Below, one piece after another: positions 35,523-43,920 of a stretch of 64,000 nt of DNA. The DNA lies in the NCBI GenBank assembly GCA_031280965.1, contig JAITFZ010000029.1:1-64000 (forward strand), written 5' to 3'. Every line of letters starts with the position of its first letter. Within the stretch, counting starts at the first letter, position 1. Below the pieces are notes generated by a model. It saw only the letters and a list, made by a program, of their open reading frames with translations, made no database searches and was not told the DNA's origin. The position numbers were made by a program, and so were the translations under genes. This DNA comes from Oscillospiraceae bacterium (lineage in GTDB: Bacteria > Bacillota > Clostridia > Oscillospirales > Ruminococcaceae).

Positions 35523-35951
35523 ATGGAAAAAAACGTATGCATAGACATTAAAAGTACGCAATTTGCTGAAGACGAGCGTGATGTAACAGAACTTTTCACC
35601 TACGGCAGACTTAAACGCGGGCGCGAACGAAATAAGTACAAGATTATATATGAGGAAAGCGAGGCGACCGGCTTCGGCGGAAATACCGTGACGCTTGATA
35701 TAGCGGGTAATGACATGGTTACGCTTTACCGCTCGGGTGATGCGCTGAGCAATCTTGTGATTGAAAAGGGCAAGAAGCATCATTGCCATTACGGTACGCC
35801 GTTCGGCGACTTCATGGTGGGTGTAACCGCTGATGAAATCCGCTCCGAACTCAGCGATAAAGGAGGTAATTTATACCTTAAATACACTATCGACATAAAT
35901 TCAAGTTATATGTCTGAAACGGAAATGCACATTAATATAAAGGAAGTTTAG
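35523..35951 (+). CDS. DUF1934 (YwiB-like) beta-barrel protein
   Basis: 142 residues resembling B. subtilis YwiB, a lipocalin-like small beta-barrel. Typical segments are IIYEESEATGFGGNTVTLDI and LYLKYTIDINSSY. Its place immediately before argS is the same as in B. subtilis. ATG 35523 follows GAAAGGA; the ORF-track start at 35466 lies inside the SDR gene. Function unknown. Confidence 0.85.
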   Translation: MEKNVCIDIKSTQFAEDERDVTELFTYGRLKRGRERNKYKIIYEESEATGFGGNTVTLDIAGNDMVTLYRSGDALSNLVIEKGKKHHCHYGTPFGDFMVGVTADEIRSELSDKGGNLYLKYTIDINSSYMSETEMHINIKEV

Positions 35952-35957
35952 GAATTT

Positions 35958-37622
35958 ATGCAAAACATGACAGAATACGCAAAACAGCAAATAAAGAATT
36001 TAATTTCAGGAGCATTGGAAATAGAATCGCCGGCTTTACTCCCTGCCGGTGTAATTGTTGAAGTTCCCGCTAATCCCGCAAACGGCGACCTTTCCTGCAA
36101 TGCCGCTATGATTCTCGCAAAAAGCCAGAAAAAGAATCCGAGAGAAGTTGCGGCAAAAATAATTGAAAGCATAAGGCTTGATGAAGCTGTTTTCAGCCGC
36201 TGTGAAGTTGCGGGTCCCGGCTTTCTTAATTTCTATTTGGCTTCGGGCTGGTATACAAAGGCTGTGAAGTTCATAACAGAGCAGAAAGAAGATTACGGGA
36301 AAATTGATTTCGGGATAGGGAAGCGCGTTCTGATTGAATTTGTTTCGGCAAATCCTACAGGTCCCATGCACATAGGAAACGCACGCGGCGGCGCACTCGG
36401 CGACTGTCTTGCTTCTGTAATGGAGCGGGCGGGGTATTATGTGGAGCGGGAGTTTTATGTAAATGATGCAGGCAATCAGGTTAACAAGCTCGGTTTAAGT
36501 CTTGACATACGTTATCGTCAGTTGCTCGGCTCTCCGGTTGAAATGCCGGAAGACAGCTATCACGGTGATGATATAATTGAACACGCGAAGAATTATATTG
36601 CGAAACACGGCGACAAGTTGCTTTTAGCGACAGAAGAAGAGCGCAGAACCGAACTTGCCGATTATGCACTTCCTTTAAATATACAGGCGTTAGAATCCGA
36701 CCTCGCAAAGTACAGAATTACGTACAACACATGGTTTAAAGAAAGCGCGTTACATGAGAGCGATGCACCTGCGAAAATCGTGGAATTATTAAAGGAAAAA
36801 GGTCATACGTATGAGCGGGACGGCGCGGTGTGGCTTAAATCCACGGAGTTCGGTGACGAAAAGGACAGGGTTTTAGTCAGAAGCAATGGTATTCCGACTT
36901 ATTTGGTGCCGGACATTGCTTATCATTATAATAAGTTAGTTGAGCGAAATTTCGATATTGCAATTGATATTCTCGGCGCAGACCACCACGGCTACATTCC
37001 GCGCATGAATGCGGCTTTGGCGGCGCTCGGAATTGACACTTCAAGGTTAAAAGTAATAATTTATCAGATGGTGCGGTTGCTTCGGGGCGGGGAAGCGGTG
37101 AAATTATCCAAACGTTCCGGAAAGGCAATCACGCTCGCGACCCTGCTTGATGAAGTCCCGCTTGATGCGGCGCGGTTTTTCTTTAATCTGCGCGATTCAA
37201 ACACGCACATAGATTTTGACCTTGACCTGGCAATTGAGGAAAGCAACAAGAATCCTGTTTATTACGTCCAATACTCATATGCACGGATTTGCAGTATAAT
37301 TCGTAAACTCGCAGACGAGGGCATAACCTGTACTTTTCCTGAAAATCTTATTTTCACGGAAAAATTTGAGTCAGAACTTATAAAGAAAGCTTCCGAATTA
37401 CCCGCGGAAACCGAAAAAGCCGCACAGGAACTTAATCCGTCGCGAATCACAAGATTTGTTTTGGAACTGGCGCAAACCTTCAATAAATTTTATGAAACTT
37501 GCAGAATCAAAGGCGAGGAAGATACTGTTTTGCAGTCGCGCCTGACGCTCTGCCATGCGGTAAAAATCACACTCAAAAACGCATTGGAAATTCTCAAAGT
37601 AGACGCACCGGAGAAGATGTAA
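35958..37622 (+). CDS. argS: Arginyl-tRNA synthetase
   Basis: Class I synthetase of 554 residues. The N-terminal Arg-specific domain contains PANPANGDLSCNAAMILAK, the HIGH-like signature is PTGPMHIGNARGG, and the KMSKS-like loop is KLSKRSGKAITL. The C-terminal anticodon-binding DALR domain starts near YYVQYSYARICSIIRK. It follows ywiB by 6 bases with the SD GGAAG. Confidence 0.97.
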   Translation: MQNMTEYAKQQIKNLISGALEIESPALLPAGVIVEVPANPANGDLSCNAAMILAKSQKKNPREVAAKIIESIRLDEAVFSRCEVAGPGFLNFYLASGWYTKAVKFITEQKEDYGKIDFGIGKRVLIEFVSANPTGPMHIGNARGGALGDCLASVMERAGYYVEREFYVNDAGNQVNKLGLSLDIRYRQLLGSPVEMPEDSYHGDDIIEHAKNYIAKHGDKLLLATEEERRTELADYALPLNIQALESDLAKYRITYNTWFKESALHESDAPAKIVELLKEKGHTYERDGAVWLKSTEFGDEKDRVLVRSNGIPTYLVPDIAYHYNKLVERNFDIAIDILGADHHGYIPRMNAALAALGIDTSRLKVIIYQMVRLLRGGEAVKLSKRSGKAITLATLLDEVPLDAARFFFNLRDSNTHIDFDLDLAIEESNKNPVYYVQYSYARICSIIRKLADEGITCTFPENLIFTEKFESELIKKASELPAETEKAAQELNPSRITRFVLELAQTFNKFYETCRIKGEEDTVLQSRLTLCHAVKITLKNALEILKVDAPEKM

Positions 37623-37637
37623 ATGTAGGGGTGTGCA

Positions 37638-37666
37638 TTGCTGACAATCTTAATATTTTATACAAT
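37638..37666 (+). promoter_or_regulatory. Probable sigma-A promoter of nudF
   Basis: TTGCTG (37638-37643), 17-base spacer, TACAAT (37661-37666) in the 90-base gap after argS. Confidence 0.55.
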
Positions 37667-37712
37667 CAAGACGAAGAAAACGGAATGATGAAATATTTAA
37701 AAGGAGTTTACG

Positions 37713-38273
37713 ATGAAACTAACAACCGAAAAAACCATATCCAGCGAAACCATATTTGAAGGGCGTGTCGTGCATTTGGTTCGCGATGAGGTTGAGCTTG
37801 AAAACGGCAAAATAACCACCCGCGAGATAGTAAAACATCCGGGCGGCGCCTGCGTACTCGCGATTACCGACGAAAATAAAGCCGTCATGGTGCGGCAATT
37901 CCGCTACGCTCACAAAATCATACAGCTTGAAATCCCCGCAGGTAAGCTTGAATACGGAGAAGACCCAAAACTGTGCGGGATTCGCGAGCTGAAAGAAGAA
38001 ACCGGTTATGAAGCGGGAAGCTTTGAATATTTCGGAAAGATGATTCCGACCGGAGCGTATGTCGGCGAAGTTATACATATTTATTTAGCGCGGGAACTGC
38101 GTAAAACCGAGCAGATGTTAGACGAGGACGAGTTTTTGGAAATTGTGGAGATTCCGTTTGAAAACGCGGTCAATATGGCATTAAGCGGAGAAATCACGGA
38201 CGGGAAAACGCAGGTAGCATTGCTGAAAGCGTGGATTTTGTTCAACAAGGACGCGCAATGCGCGCCCATGTAA
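37713..38273 (+). CDS. nudF: ADP-ribose pyrophosphatase (Nudix hydrolase)
   Basis: 186 residues. The Nudix box reads GKLEYGEDPKLCGIRELKEE and continues TGY, with all metal-binding glutamates. The upstream VVHLVRDEVELENGK and VMVRQFRYAHKIIQLEIPAG segments are typical of the ADP-sugar (NudF/MutT) subgroup. AAGGAG precedes the ATG. It ends three bases before the convergent spoVG stop, with no terminator between. Confidence 0.92.
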   Translation: MKLTTEKTISSETIFEGRVVHLVRDEVELENGKITTREIVKHPGGACVLAITDENKAVMVRQFRYAHKIIQLEIPAGKLEYGEDPKLCGIRELKEETGYEAGSFEYFGKMIPTGAYVGEVIHIYLARELRKTEQMLDEDEFLEIVEIPFENAVNMALSGEITDGKTQVALLKAWILFNKDAQCAPM

Positions 38274-38275
38274 AA

Positions 38276-38554
38276 TCACTGCCGCAACTGCTGGTCTGCG
38301 CTGATATATTCGTCATAAGCTTTCAGTATACTTGTTTCAAGCAGATTGCGCGCTTCGGGATTAATCGGGTGGATTATATCCCGGAACATTCCCGCTTCAT
38401 CGCGGCGGCTCGGCATTGCCACAAACATGCGGTCATCACCTTGAACCAACTTTATATCATGTACCGCTACGGCGTTGTCGATTGTCAGAGAAACAACAGC
38501 GCGAAGCCGTCCGTCCTGCAAAACCTTTCTAATACGAATGTCGTTTATTTCCAT
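38276..38554 (-). CDS. spoVG: RNA-binding regulator SpoVG
   Basis: 92 residues of the SpoVG family, which bind nucleic acid and affect sporulation septation and other stationary-phase traits. It has MEINDIRIRKVLQDGRLRAV, DNAVAVHDIKLVQGDDRMFV, AMPSRRDEAGMFRDI and HPINPEAR. The ATG at 38554 has AAAGGTG eight bases upstream and matches the universal start of the family; the ORF-track extension is not needed. Confidence 0.95.
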   Translation of the reverse strand: MEINDIRIRKVLQDGRLRAVVSLTIDNAVAVHDIKLVQGDDRMFVAMPSRRDEAGMFRDIIHPINPEARNLLETSILKAYDEYISADQQLRQ

Positions 38555-38638
38555 TACGTTGCACCTTTCAAGAATGTATTTGAGATTAGTATTTGACATA
38601 GAGTTTTGAAATATTCATATAAATTAAGGAGAAAATTA

Positions 38639-39427
38639 GTGATAAAAAATAAGAATATAGACTGCGGAAAAGCGTTTGACTGGGGGCGCGCATCAGAGGA
38701 TTACGCAAAGTTCAGGGATATTTATCCCGCTGCATTTTATGAAAAAATAATTGAACTGGGATTATGTGTAAAAGGACAGAAAGTATTGGATATAGGCACG
38801 GGCACAGGCGTTCTGCCGCGTAATATGTATAAGTACGGCGCGAAGTTCACAGGCGCCGACATTTCCGAAAATCAGATTGAACAGGCGCGGCGGCTATCGG
38901 CAGAAGCCGGATTGAACATAGATTATATCGTAACTTCAGCGGAGGAAGCAGACTTCCTCGAAAACAGCTTCGATGCCGTAACTGCCTGTCAGTGTTATGT
39001 TTACTTTGACAAAGACATTGTTTTCAATAAGATTCATAAAATCTTGAAAGATTCAGGGAATTTTTGCATACTATTTATGTCTTGGTTAATTGAGGAAAGC
39101 GAAATTGCACGAAGAAGCGAAGAGCTTATTTTAAAATATAACCCGCATTGGTCAGCACACAGCATGAAGCGGTTTACCTATGATTTTCCCGAACAGGCGC
39201 AGGGTTTATTCGAGGTTGCGGATTCTTTTTGCTATGACTTATCCGTAACTTTCACCCGCGAAAGCTGGCACGGTCGTATGAGAGCCTGCCGCGGAATAGG
39301 CGCTTCGTCGCTTTCGGCAGAGGACATCGCCGCGTGGGAGAAAGAGCATATCGAATATTTACAAAGTGTACCCGAAACATTTGATATTCTGCACTTCGCG
39401 AGCATTTTGAATTTAAGGAAAAAATAA
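38639..39427 (+). CDS. Class I SAM-dependent methyltransferase
   Basis: 262 residues. Motif I is VLDIGTGTGVLPRNMYKYG, followed by FTGADISENQIEQARRL and the motif-II-like FDAVTACQCYVYFD. The C-terminal 100 residues are a family-specific helical cap. GTG 38639 is chosen because AAGGAG lies eight bases upstream; the ORF-track TTG at 38606 has none. Substrate unknown. Confidence 0.82.
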   Translation: MIKNKNIDCGKAFDWGRASEDYAKFRDIYPAAFYEKIIELGLCVKGQKVLDIGTGTGVLPRNMYKYGAKFTGADISENQIEQARRLSAEAGLNIDYIVTSAEEADFLENSFDAVTACQCYVYFDKDIVFNKIHKILKDSGNFCILFMSWLIEESEIARRSEELILKYNPHWSAHSMKRFTYDFPEQAQGLFEVADSFCYDLSVTFTRESWHGRMRACRGIGASSLSAEDIAAWEKEHIEYLQSVPETFDILHFASILNLRKK

Positions 39428-39479
39428 AGTCGGCAGATTATTCATAACAAAATTCACAAAGAACTAAAGGGGAAAAATT

Positions 39480-40850
39480 ATGACAGACTTTTTAAAAGGC
39501 AAAAAACAAATTCACTTTATCGGAATCGGAGGAAGCGGGATGTTTCCGCTTGTACAGATTTTACACGCGTGCGGGTATTCGATAACCGGCTCTGATAATA
39601 ACGAAACCGTGACGCTTGATGCCGTGCGGAAAATGGGCATAAAGGTTTATTTGGGGCATAATGAAAGCAACATTGAAGGCGCGGATTTAATAATCTACTC
39701 GTCTGCAATTTCAGGCGAGAATCCCGAACTCCGCGCCGCACGGGAAGCAGGCATTGCTTCCTTTGACCGCGCAGAACTTCTCGGGCTTTTAACAAGCAGG
39801 CACGACAAGGCTGTTTGCGTTGTCGGTACGCACGGAAAAACTACAGCAACTTCAATGCTCGTGCATATACTTATGGCGGCTGAACTTGATATTTCCGCAT
39901 TTATCGGCGGTAAGTTGAATTTGCTGAACGGCAGTGCGCGAATCGGAAACAGCGGTATTATGGCGGTGGAGGCCTGCGAGTTCAACAGTAATTTCCTTAA
40001 ACTTTCCCCGAACATTGCAGTTATTCTGAACATTGACGAAGACCACATGGACTGCTTCGGGAACATGGATAATCTGCGGAAAGCGTTCACGAAATTCTGT
40101 GACCTGACTACGGATTTGGTGATTTTCAACGGCGATGACCTTAATGTGCGGGTAGCTGTAATGAACAGCAATTACAGAAGCGAAACCATTACATTCGGTT
40201 TTTCAAAGAGCAATGATTATTTTCCGCGCAATATTAAAAGGTTATCGAATTATGAAAGTTCGTTTGAGCTGTGGCATAACGATAAGCAGATTGACGAAAT
40301 AATTATAAGTGTACCCGGCGAACATAATATAATAAATGCGGTTGCGGCGTGTGCGGCGGGGCTGTATCTCGGCGCAGGAACAAACGCAGTTAGGGAGGGT
40401 CTGCGGAGCTTTACCGGCGCTGTTCGGCGCTTTGAGCGCATTTATAATGAAAACGGCATAACTGTCGCAGACGACTACGCACATCATCCCGCCGAAGTGG
40501 CAGCCACACTTAAAACTGCTAAAAACATGGATTACAAGCGGGTTTGGGCGGTACATCAGCCGTTTACGTATTCGAGGACAAAAGCGCTTCTTGATGACTT
40601 TGCCGGAGCGCTTTCAATTGCCGATAAAGTAGTGTTAAGCGAGATTATGGGCGGGCGCGAACCGAACCCCGGCGATATAAAGTCAGAGGATTTGGCGGCG
40701 AAAATCAATGGCGCCGTTGTAATTCAGGATTTCGCGGGTATTGCAAATTATATAGCTGAAAATGCGGAAAGCGGAGATTTAATTATAACGATGGGTTGCG
40801 GAGATGTGGATAAATGTGCGAGACTTATTGCAGAGAAACTGAATAAATAA
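39480..40850 (+). CDS. murC: UDP-N-acetylmuramate-L-alanine ligase
   Basis: Cytoplasmic peptidoglycan precursor ligase adding L-Ala to UDP-MurNAc (456 residues). The N-terminus IHFIGIGGSGMFPLVQIL is the UDP-binding domain, VVGTHGKTTATSMLVHIL the ATP-binding P-loop, and NIDEDHMDCFGNMDNL and VADDYAHHPAEVAATL the central and C-terminal motifs. AAAGGGG before ATG. Its last 26 bases overlap the convergent HAD-fusion gene tail to tail. Confidence 0.96.
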   Translation: MTDFLKGKKQIHFIGIGGSGMFPLVQILHACGYSITGSDNNETVTLDAVRKMGIKVYLGHNESNIEGADLIIYSSAISGENPELRAAREAGIASFDRAELLGLLTSRHDKAVCVVGTHGKTTATSMLVHILMAAELDISAFIGGKLNLLNGSARIGNSGIMAVEACEFNSNFLKLSPNIAVILNIDEDHMDCFGNMDNLRKAFTKFCDLTTDLVIFNGDDLNVRVAVMNSNYRSETITFGFSKSNDYFPRNIKRLSNYESSFELWHNDKQIDEIIISVPGEHNIINAVAACAAGLYLGAGTNAVREGLRSFTGAVRRFERIYNENGITVADDYAHHPAEVAATLKTAKNMDYKRVWAVHQPFTYSRTKALLDDFAGALSIADKVVLSEIMGGREPNPGDIKSEDLAAKINGAVVIQDFAGIANYIAENAESGDLIITMGCGDVDKCARLIAEKLNK

Positions 40851-42399
40851 ACTCTCTCCCTTTTTTCCCGATTTTATTTATCACTGACATGTATTCAAGA
40901 ATTTCCAAAATAATCGAATCATTACATTTTTTCGACAGTTTAATAAATTCCTGTCGTGTGAATTTTTCCGGCAGGTCATCGGGCAGGAACATTCGGTAAT
41001 CCTCCGGGCTGTTCAAATATACCTCCGAGAGCAGGGAAAGCGGCTTTTTATGCTTCTTTTGATTGCGTTTTCGGAGGTTTTTTTCGTCTGAAACATAAAA
41101 GAATTTCTCAATTTCAAGTCCCGCAATACAGATTGTAAGGTTCGGATGGGTCAAAAATCCCTTGATACGATATAATTCGAGAAAAAATCGGGTCATATCT
41201 TTATTGTTGCGAATCGGTGATTTTTTTAGAAGCTCGCCGGTGTTTTCATCTATATATGCGTTATGAACACGTTGCTCAAACGGGTAAACTACAGTAACGT
41301 GACTCGCTTCAAGAAATACATCTAACTTGACTTTCAGTTTATCCCAACCCGCTGTTTGAATTTCATAAATCCCGTTCTCGCCCGCCGCGTCCGCGTAGTA
41401 GGAACCTATTTTAACTTCGCGGTCGGAGTTGACGGAGAAGTAATTTTTAAGTGCGGCATGAGTTAATTTTTCGTTCAGGGTTCCGATTACGGTTATTTTA
41501 CTTTTTTCGGCTTTTTCAAGGGCTGACGCGAAACGGGTTTTATCAGGTTCTTTATTAACGGGCGGAAGTTTATAATCCCAAATTTTCGCGGTTCTGCGTT
41601 CTATGAAAACAGGTACGCCCATATTTTCGTTGCTTGAAATTATCCCCGTCGCAATAGCCTTTAACTCGGTAACGGCGTTTTCAACCGCATAGGACTCATC
41701 GGCAATTTCAAACATAGGTATATCGTTCAAGTTATCACCGAAAGCGATGATTTTGTCCGCACCTGCTAATTCTTTCAGTTTTAACGCCGCAACCGCTTTT
41801 GAGACGTTCACACTCCACGCCTCGTAAAAGCGAAGATTCTTCGTATAAGTATCCAAATATGTAACGGCACAGAAGCCGTTTTCGCGGTTTAAAACCGCGT
41901 CAATGGCAGAAATTTCGCTTTCGGGGTTCAGAAAAGTTATGTAGCAGATTTCACCCTTGAAAAGCTCATCGTAACTATTGCAGGCATGCCGAAAAGGGTC
42001 TCCTTTGCGAGTGTCGTTGAAGGCTTTAATGGCTTTATGGCTCTTGTTCAAGAAGCTGACCCGCTCAACGCCGTCTACATGAGAATAAACGAGCGGGGTT
42101 TCGTTGTTTTCGATTATGAAGCGTTTTGCCGCTTCAATGCTGTTTTCGGCAATGTAATCGGTTGAAATGCGTTCACCCGTTTTCGGGTCAACAATAATCA
42201 CGCCGTTCATGGTTATGACGGGTATGTTCATTTCGACTTCCTGCATAATCGGTCCCGCTGTTTGGAACCTTCGCGCCGTTGCATACGAAAACAACGCGCC
42301 GTTCTTAATCTGCCGATTCAGAATTTCGGCGGTGCGGGGCTTTAATTTTGCGGCATAATTGAGCAGTGTGCCGTCAAGGTCGGTTAAATATAAAATCAT
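40825..42399 (-). CDS. HAD-IIB hydrolase fused to a C-terminal nuclease-like domain
   Basis: 524 residues. Residues 1-270 form a Cof-type HAD phosphatase: TDLDGTLL at 6-13 with the nucleophile Asp, TMNGVI, and the metal-binding IIAFGDNLNDIPMFE. From about 285 a second domain follows: RFASALEKAEKSKITVIGTL, then IGSYYADAAGENGIYEIQT and FLELYRIKGFLTHPNLTI. The D...E-x-Q arrangement with following WDKLKVKL resembles a PD-(D/E)xK-type nuclease core, but this is only a motif resemblance. No Shine-Dalgarno is present; the transcript appears leaderless. Sugar-phosphate or nucleotide substrates are possible for the HAD part. Confidence 0.82.
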   Translation of the reverse strand: MILYLTDLDGTLLNYAAKLKPRTAEILNRQIKNGALFSYATARRFQTAGPIMQEVEMNIPVITMNGVIIVDPKTGERISTDYIAENSIEAAKRFIIENNETPLVYSHVDGVERVSFLNKSHKAIKAFNDTRKGDPFRHACNSYDELFKGEICYITFLNPESEISAIDAVLNRENGFCAVTYLDTYTKNLRFYEAWSVNVSKAVAALKLKELAGADKIIAFGDNLNDIPMFEIADESYAVENAVTELKAIATGIISSNENMGVPVFIERRTAKIWDYKLPPVNKEPDKTRFASALEKAEKSKITVIGTLNEKLTHAALKNYFSVNSDREVKIGSYYADAAGENGIYEIQTAGWDKLKVKLDVFLEASHVTVVYPFEQRVHNAYIDENTGELLKKSPIRNNKDMTRFFLELYRIKGFLTHPNLTICIAGLEIEKFFYVSDEKNLRKRNQKKHKKPLSLLSEVYLNSPEDYRMFLPDDLPEKFTRQEFIKLSKKCNDSIILEILEYMSVINKIGKKGREFIYSVSLQ

Positions 42400-42405
42400 A
42401 ATATT

Positions 42406-42449
42406 ATATTACCACAAATCTTGACTTGCTGTCAAATTTATGCTATTAT
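42406..42449. promoter_or_regulatory. Overlapping divergent promoters of the HAD-fusion gene and gap
   Basis: Minus strand: TTGACA (42435-42430), 18-base spacer, TAATAT (42411-42406), with the HAD-gene ATG at 42399, which again gives a leaderless start. Plus strand: TTGACT (42421-42426), 17-base spacer, TATTAT (42444-42449) for gap. The -35 box of each lies inside the spacer of the other, so RNA polymerase can occupy only one promoter at a time. Confidence 0.75.
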
Positions 42450-42493
42450 GGAAAGGCAATTAAAATAAAAAATAAACAGGAGGTATCACAAAA

Positions 42494-43507
42494 ATGGCAG
42501 TAAAAGTAGCAATTAACGGTTTCGGACGCATAGGAAGATTAGCGTTCAGGCAGATGTTCAGGGCGCCCGGTTATGACATCGTGGCAATCAACGACTTAAC
42601 TTCCCCAAAAATGCTGGCACATCTTTTGAAGTATGACTCGGCGCAGGGGCCTTACAAGGCTTATGCAGTTGAAGCGGGCGATGATTCCATCACCGTGGAC
42701 GGCACAACGATTAAAATTTACGCAGAACGTAACGCGGCAGATTTGCCGTGGGGTAAGCATGAAGTTGATATGGTGCTTGAATGTACCGGTTTCTATGTTA
42801 CAAAAGCAAAATCACAGGCGCATATTGATGCGGGCGCGAAGAAAGTTATTATCTCCGCTCCTGCAGGTGACGACCTGCCGACAGTGGTTTTCGGCGTAAA
42901 CGAGAGTATCCTGAAAGCAAGCGACACTATAATTTCGGCAGCATCATGCACGACAAACTGTCTTGCGCCGATGGCAAAGGCGCTTAATGATTACGCGCCG
43001 ATTCAAAGCGGAATTATGTCTACAATCCATGCGTATACCGGCGACCAGATGACCTTGGACGGCCCTCATGCAAAAGGCGACCTCAGAAGAGCGCGCGCCG
43101 CCGCCGCCAACATCGTTCCAAACTCTACGGGCGCGGCGAAAGCTATCGGCTTGGTTGTCCCCGAACTTAACGGCAAGCTTATCGGTTCGGCTCAGCGTGT
43201 GCCTGTAATTACCGGTTCTTCAACCATTCTTGTAGCTGTGGTAAAAGGCGCGAACATCACTAAGGACAGCGTTAACGCCGCTATAAAAGCCACCGCTAAC
43301 GATGCTTTTGAGTATAATACCGATGAAATCGTTTCTTCTGACGTAATCGGCTCGCTCGCGGGTTCAATTTTTGACGCAACACAAACAATGGTGTCGAAAA
43401 TTTCCGATGACCTTTATCAGGTTCAGGTAGTTTCATGGTATGACAACGAGAACAGCTACACAAGCAACATGGTTAGGACTATTAAGTATTTCGCGGGTTT
43501 AAAGTAA
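42494..43507 (+). CDS. gap: Glyceraldehyde-3-phosphate dehydrogenase
   Basis: NAD-dependent glycolytic enzyme (337 residues). The Rossmann start is [18 protein letters not shown]. The catalytic cysteine lies in [17 protein letters not shown], and [14 protein letters not shown] plus [19 protein letters not shown] complete the active site. [14 protein letters not shown] is near the C-terminus. AGGAGG is 9 bases before ATG. A strong terminator follows, so it is a single-gene unit. Confidence 0.97.
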   Translation: MAVKVAINGFGRIGRLAFRQMFRAPGYDIVAINDLTSPKMLAHLLKYDSAQGPYKAYAVEAGDDSITVDGTTIKIYAERNAADLPWGKHEVDMVLECTGFYVTKAKSQAHIDAGAKKVIISAPAGDDLPTVVFGVNESILKASDTIISAASCTTNCLAPMAKALNDYAPIQSGIMSTIHAYTGDQMTLDGPHAKGDLRRARAAAANIVPNSTGAAKAIGLVVPELNGKLIGSAQRVPVITGSSTILVAVVKGANITKDSVNAAIKATANDAFEYNTDEIVSSDVIGSLAGSIFDATQTMVSKISDDLYQVQVVSWYDNENSYTSNMVRTIKYFAGLK

Positions 43508-43524
43508 GCTGAAAGCTTCTTATG

Positions 43525-43553
43525 CGGCGCCGTGAAAGCGGCGTCGTTTTTTT
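43525..43553 (+). terminator. Terminator of gap
   Basis: CGGCGCCG and CGGCGTCG form an 8-bp stem with one G-U pair and are followed by seven T. A second inverted repeat, AACCACC/GGTGGTT, lies just downstream (about 43554-43591). Confidence 0.9.
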
Positions 43554-43611
43554 AACCACCAGACGACCTCGGTTTTACTGACGGGTGGTTTAAGTCGAGA
43601 AAGGTTACATT

Positions 43612-43878
43612 ATGAAATTATTAATTATCACCGGCAACGGCGCAGTCGGGAAAATGACGGTGGGGCAGAATCGGTTGAAACACAAGCCGTCCAAAAGAAA
43701 CATTGAACGTTCAACAGGGTTCATCTGCCAAACCGATGAGGAAAAACGTTGTGAAAGCAACGAGGGCGAAATAATTAAGGGTATGAACATACCGCCCGAA
43801 AGGTACATGAGAATCGACAATTCCGCGCTTTCAGCCGAAGAAGCCGCGAAAATAATAAAAGAGAGATTTTCGCTGTAA
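43612..43878 (+). pseudogene. P-loop kinase-like gene with a large in-frame internal deletion
   Basis: 88 residues. The first 19, MKLLIITGNGAVGKMTVGQ, are the P-loop of a small nucleotide-binding family whose members I recall as about 170-190 residues. They are joined directly to NRLKHKPSKRNIE and the C-terminal part ending LSAEEAAKIIKERFSL. In normal members roughly 100 residues separate these two blocks. The reading frame is intact and GAGAAAGG precedes the ATG, so a short protein may be made, but the catalytic core is gone. Confidence 0.65.
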
Positions 43879-43885
43879 CAAAGCC

Positions 43886-43914
43886 TTGACAACTTTAACT
43901 ATATATTATATAAT
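43886..43914 (+). promoter_or_regulatory. Consensus promoter giving a leaderless dus transcript
   Basis: Perfect TTGACA (43886-43891), 17-base spacer and perfect TATAAT (43909-43914), with ATG at 43921. The expected start of transcription coincides with the A of ATG. No Shine-Dalgarno sequence exists. Confidence 0.85.
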
Positions 43915-43920
43915 ATACTA

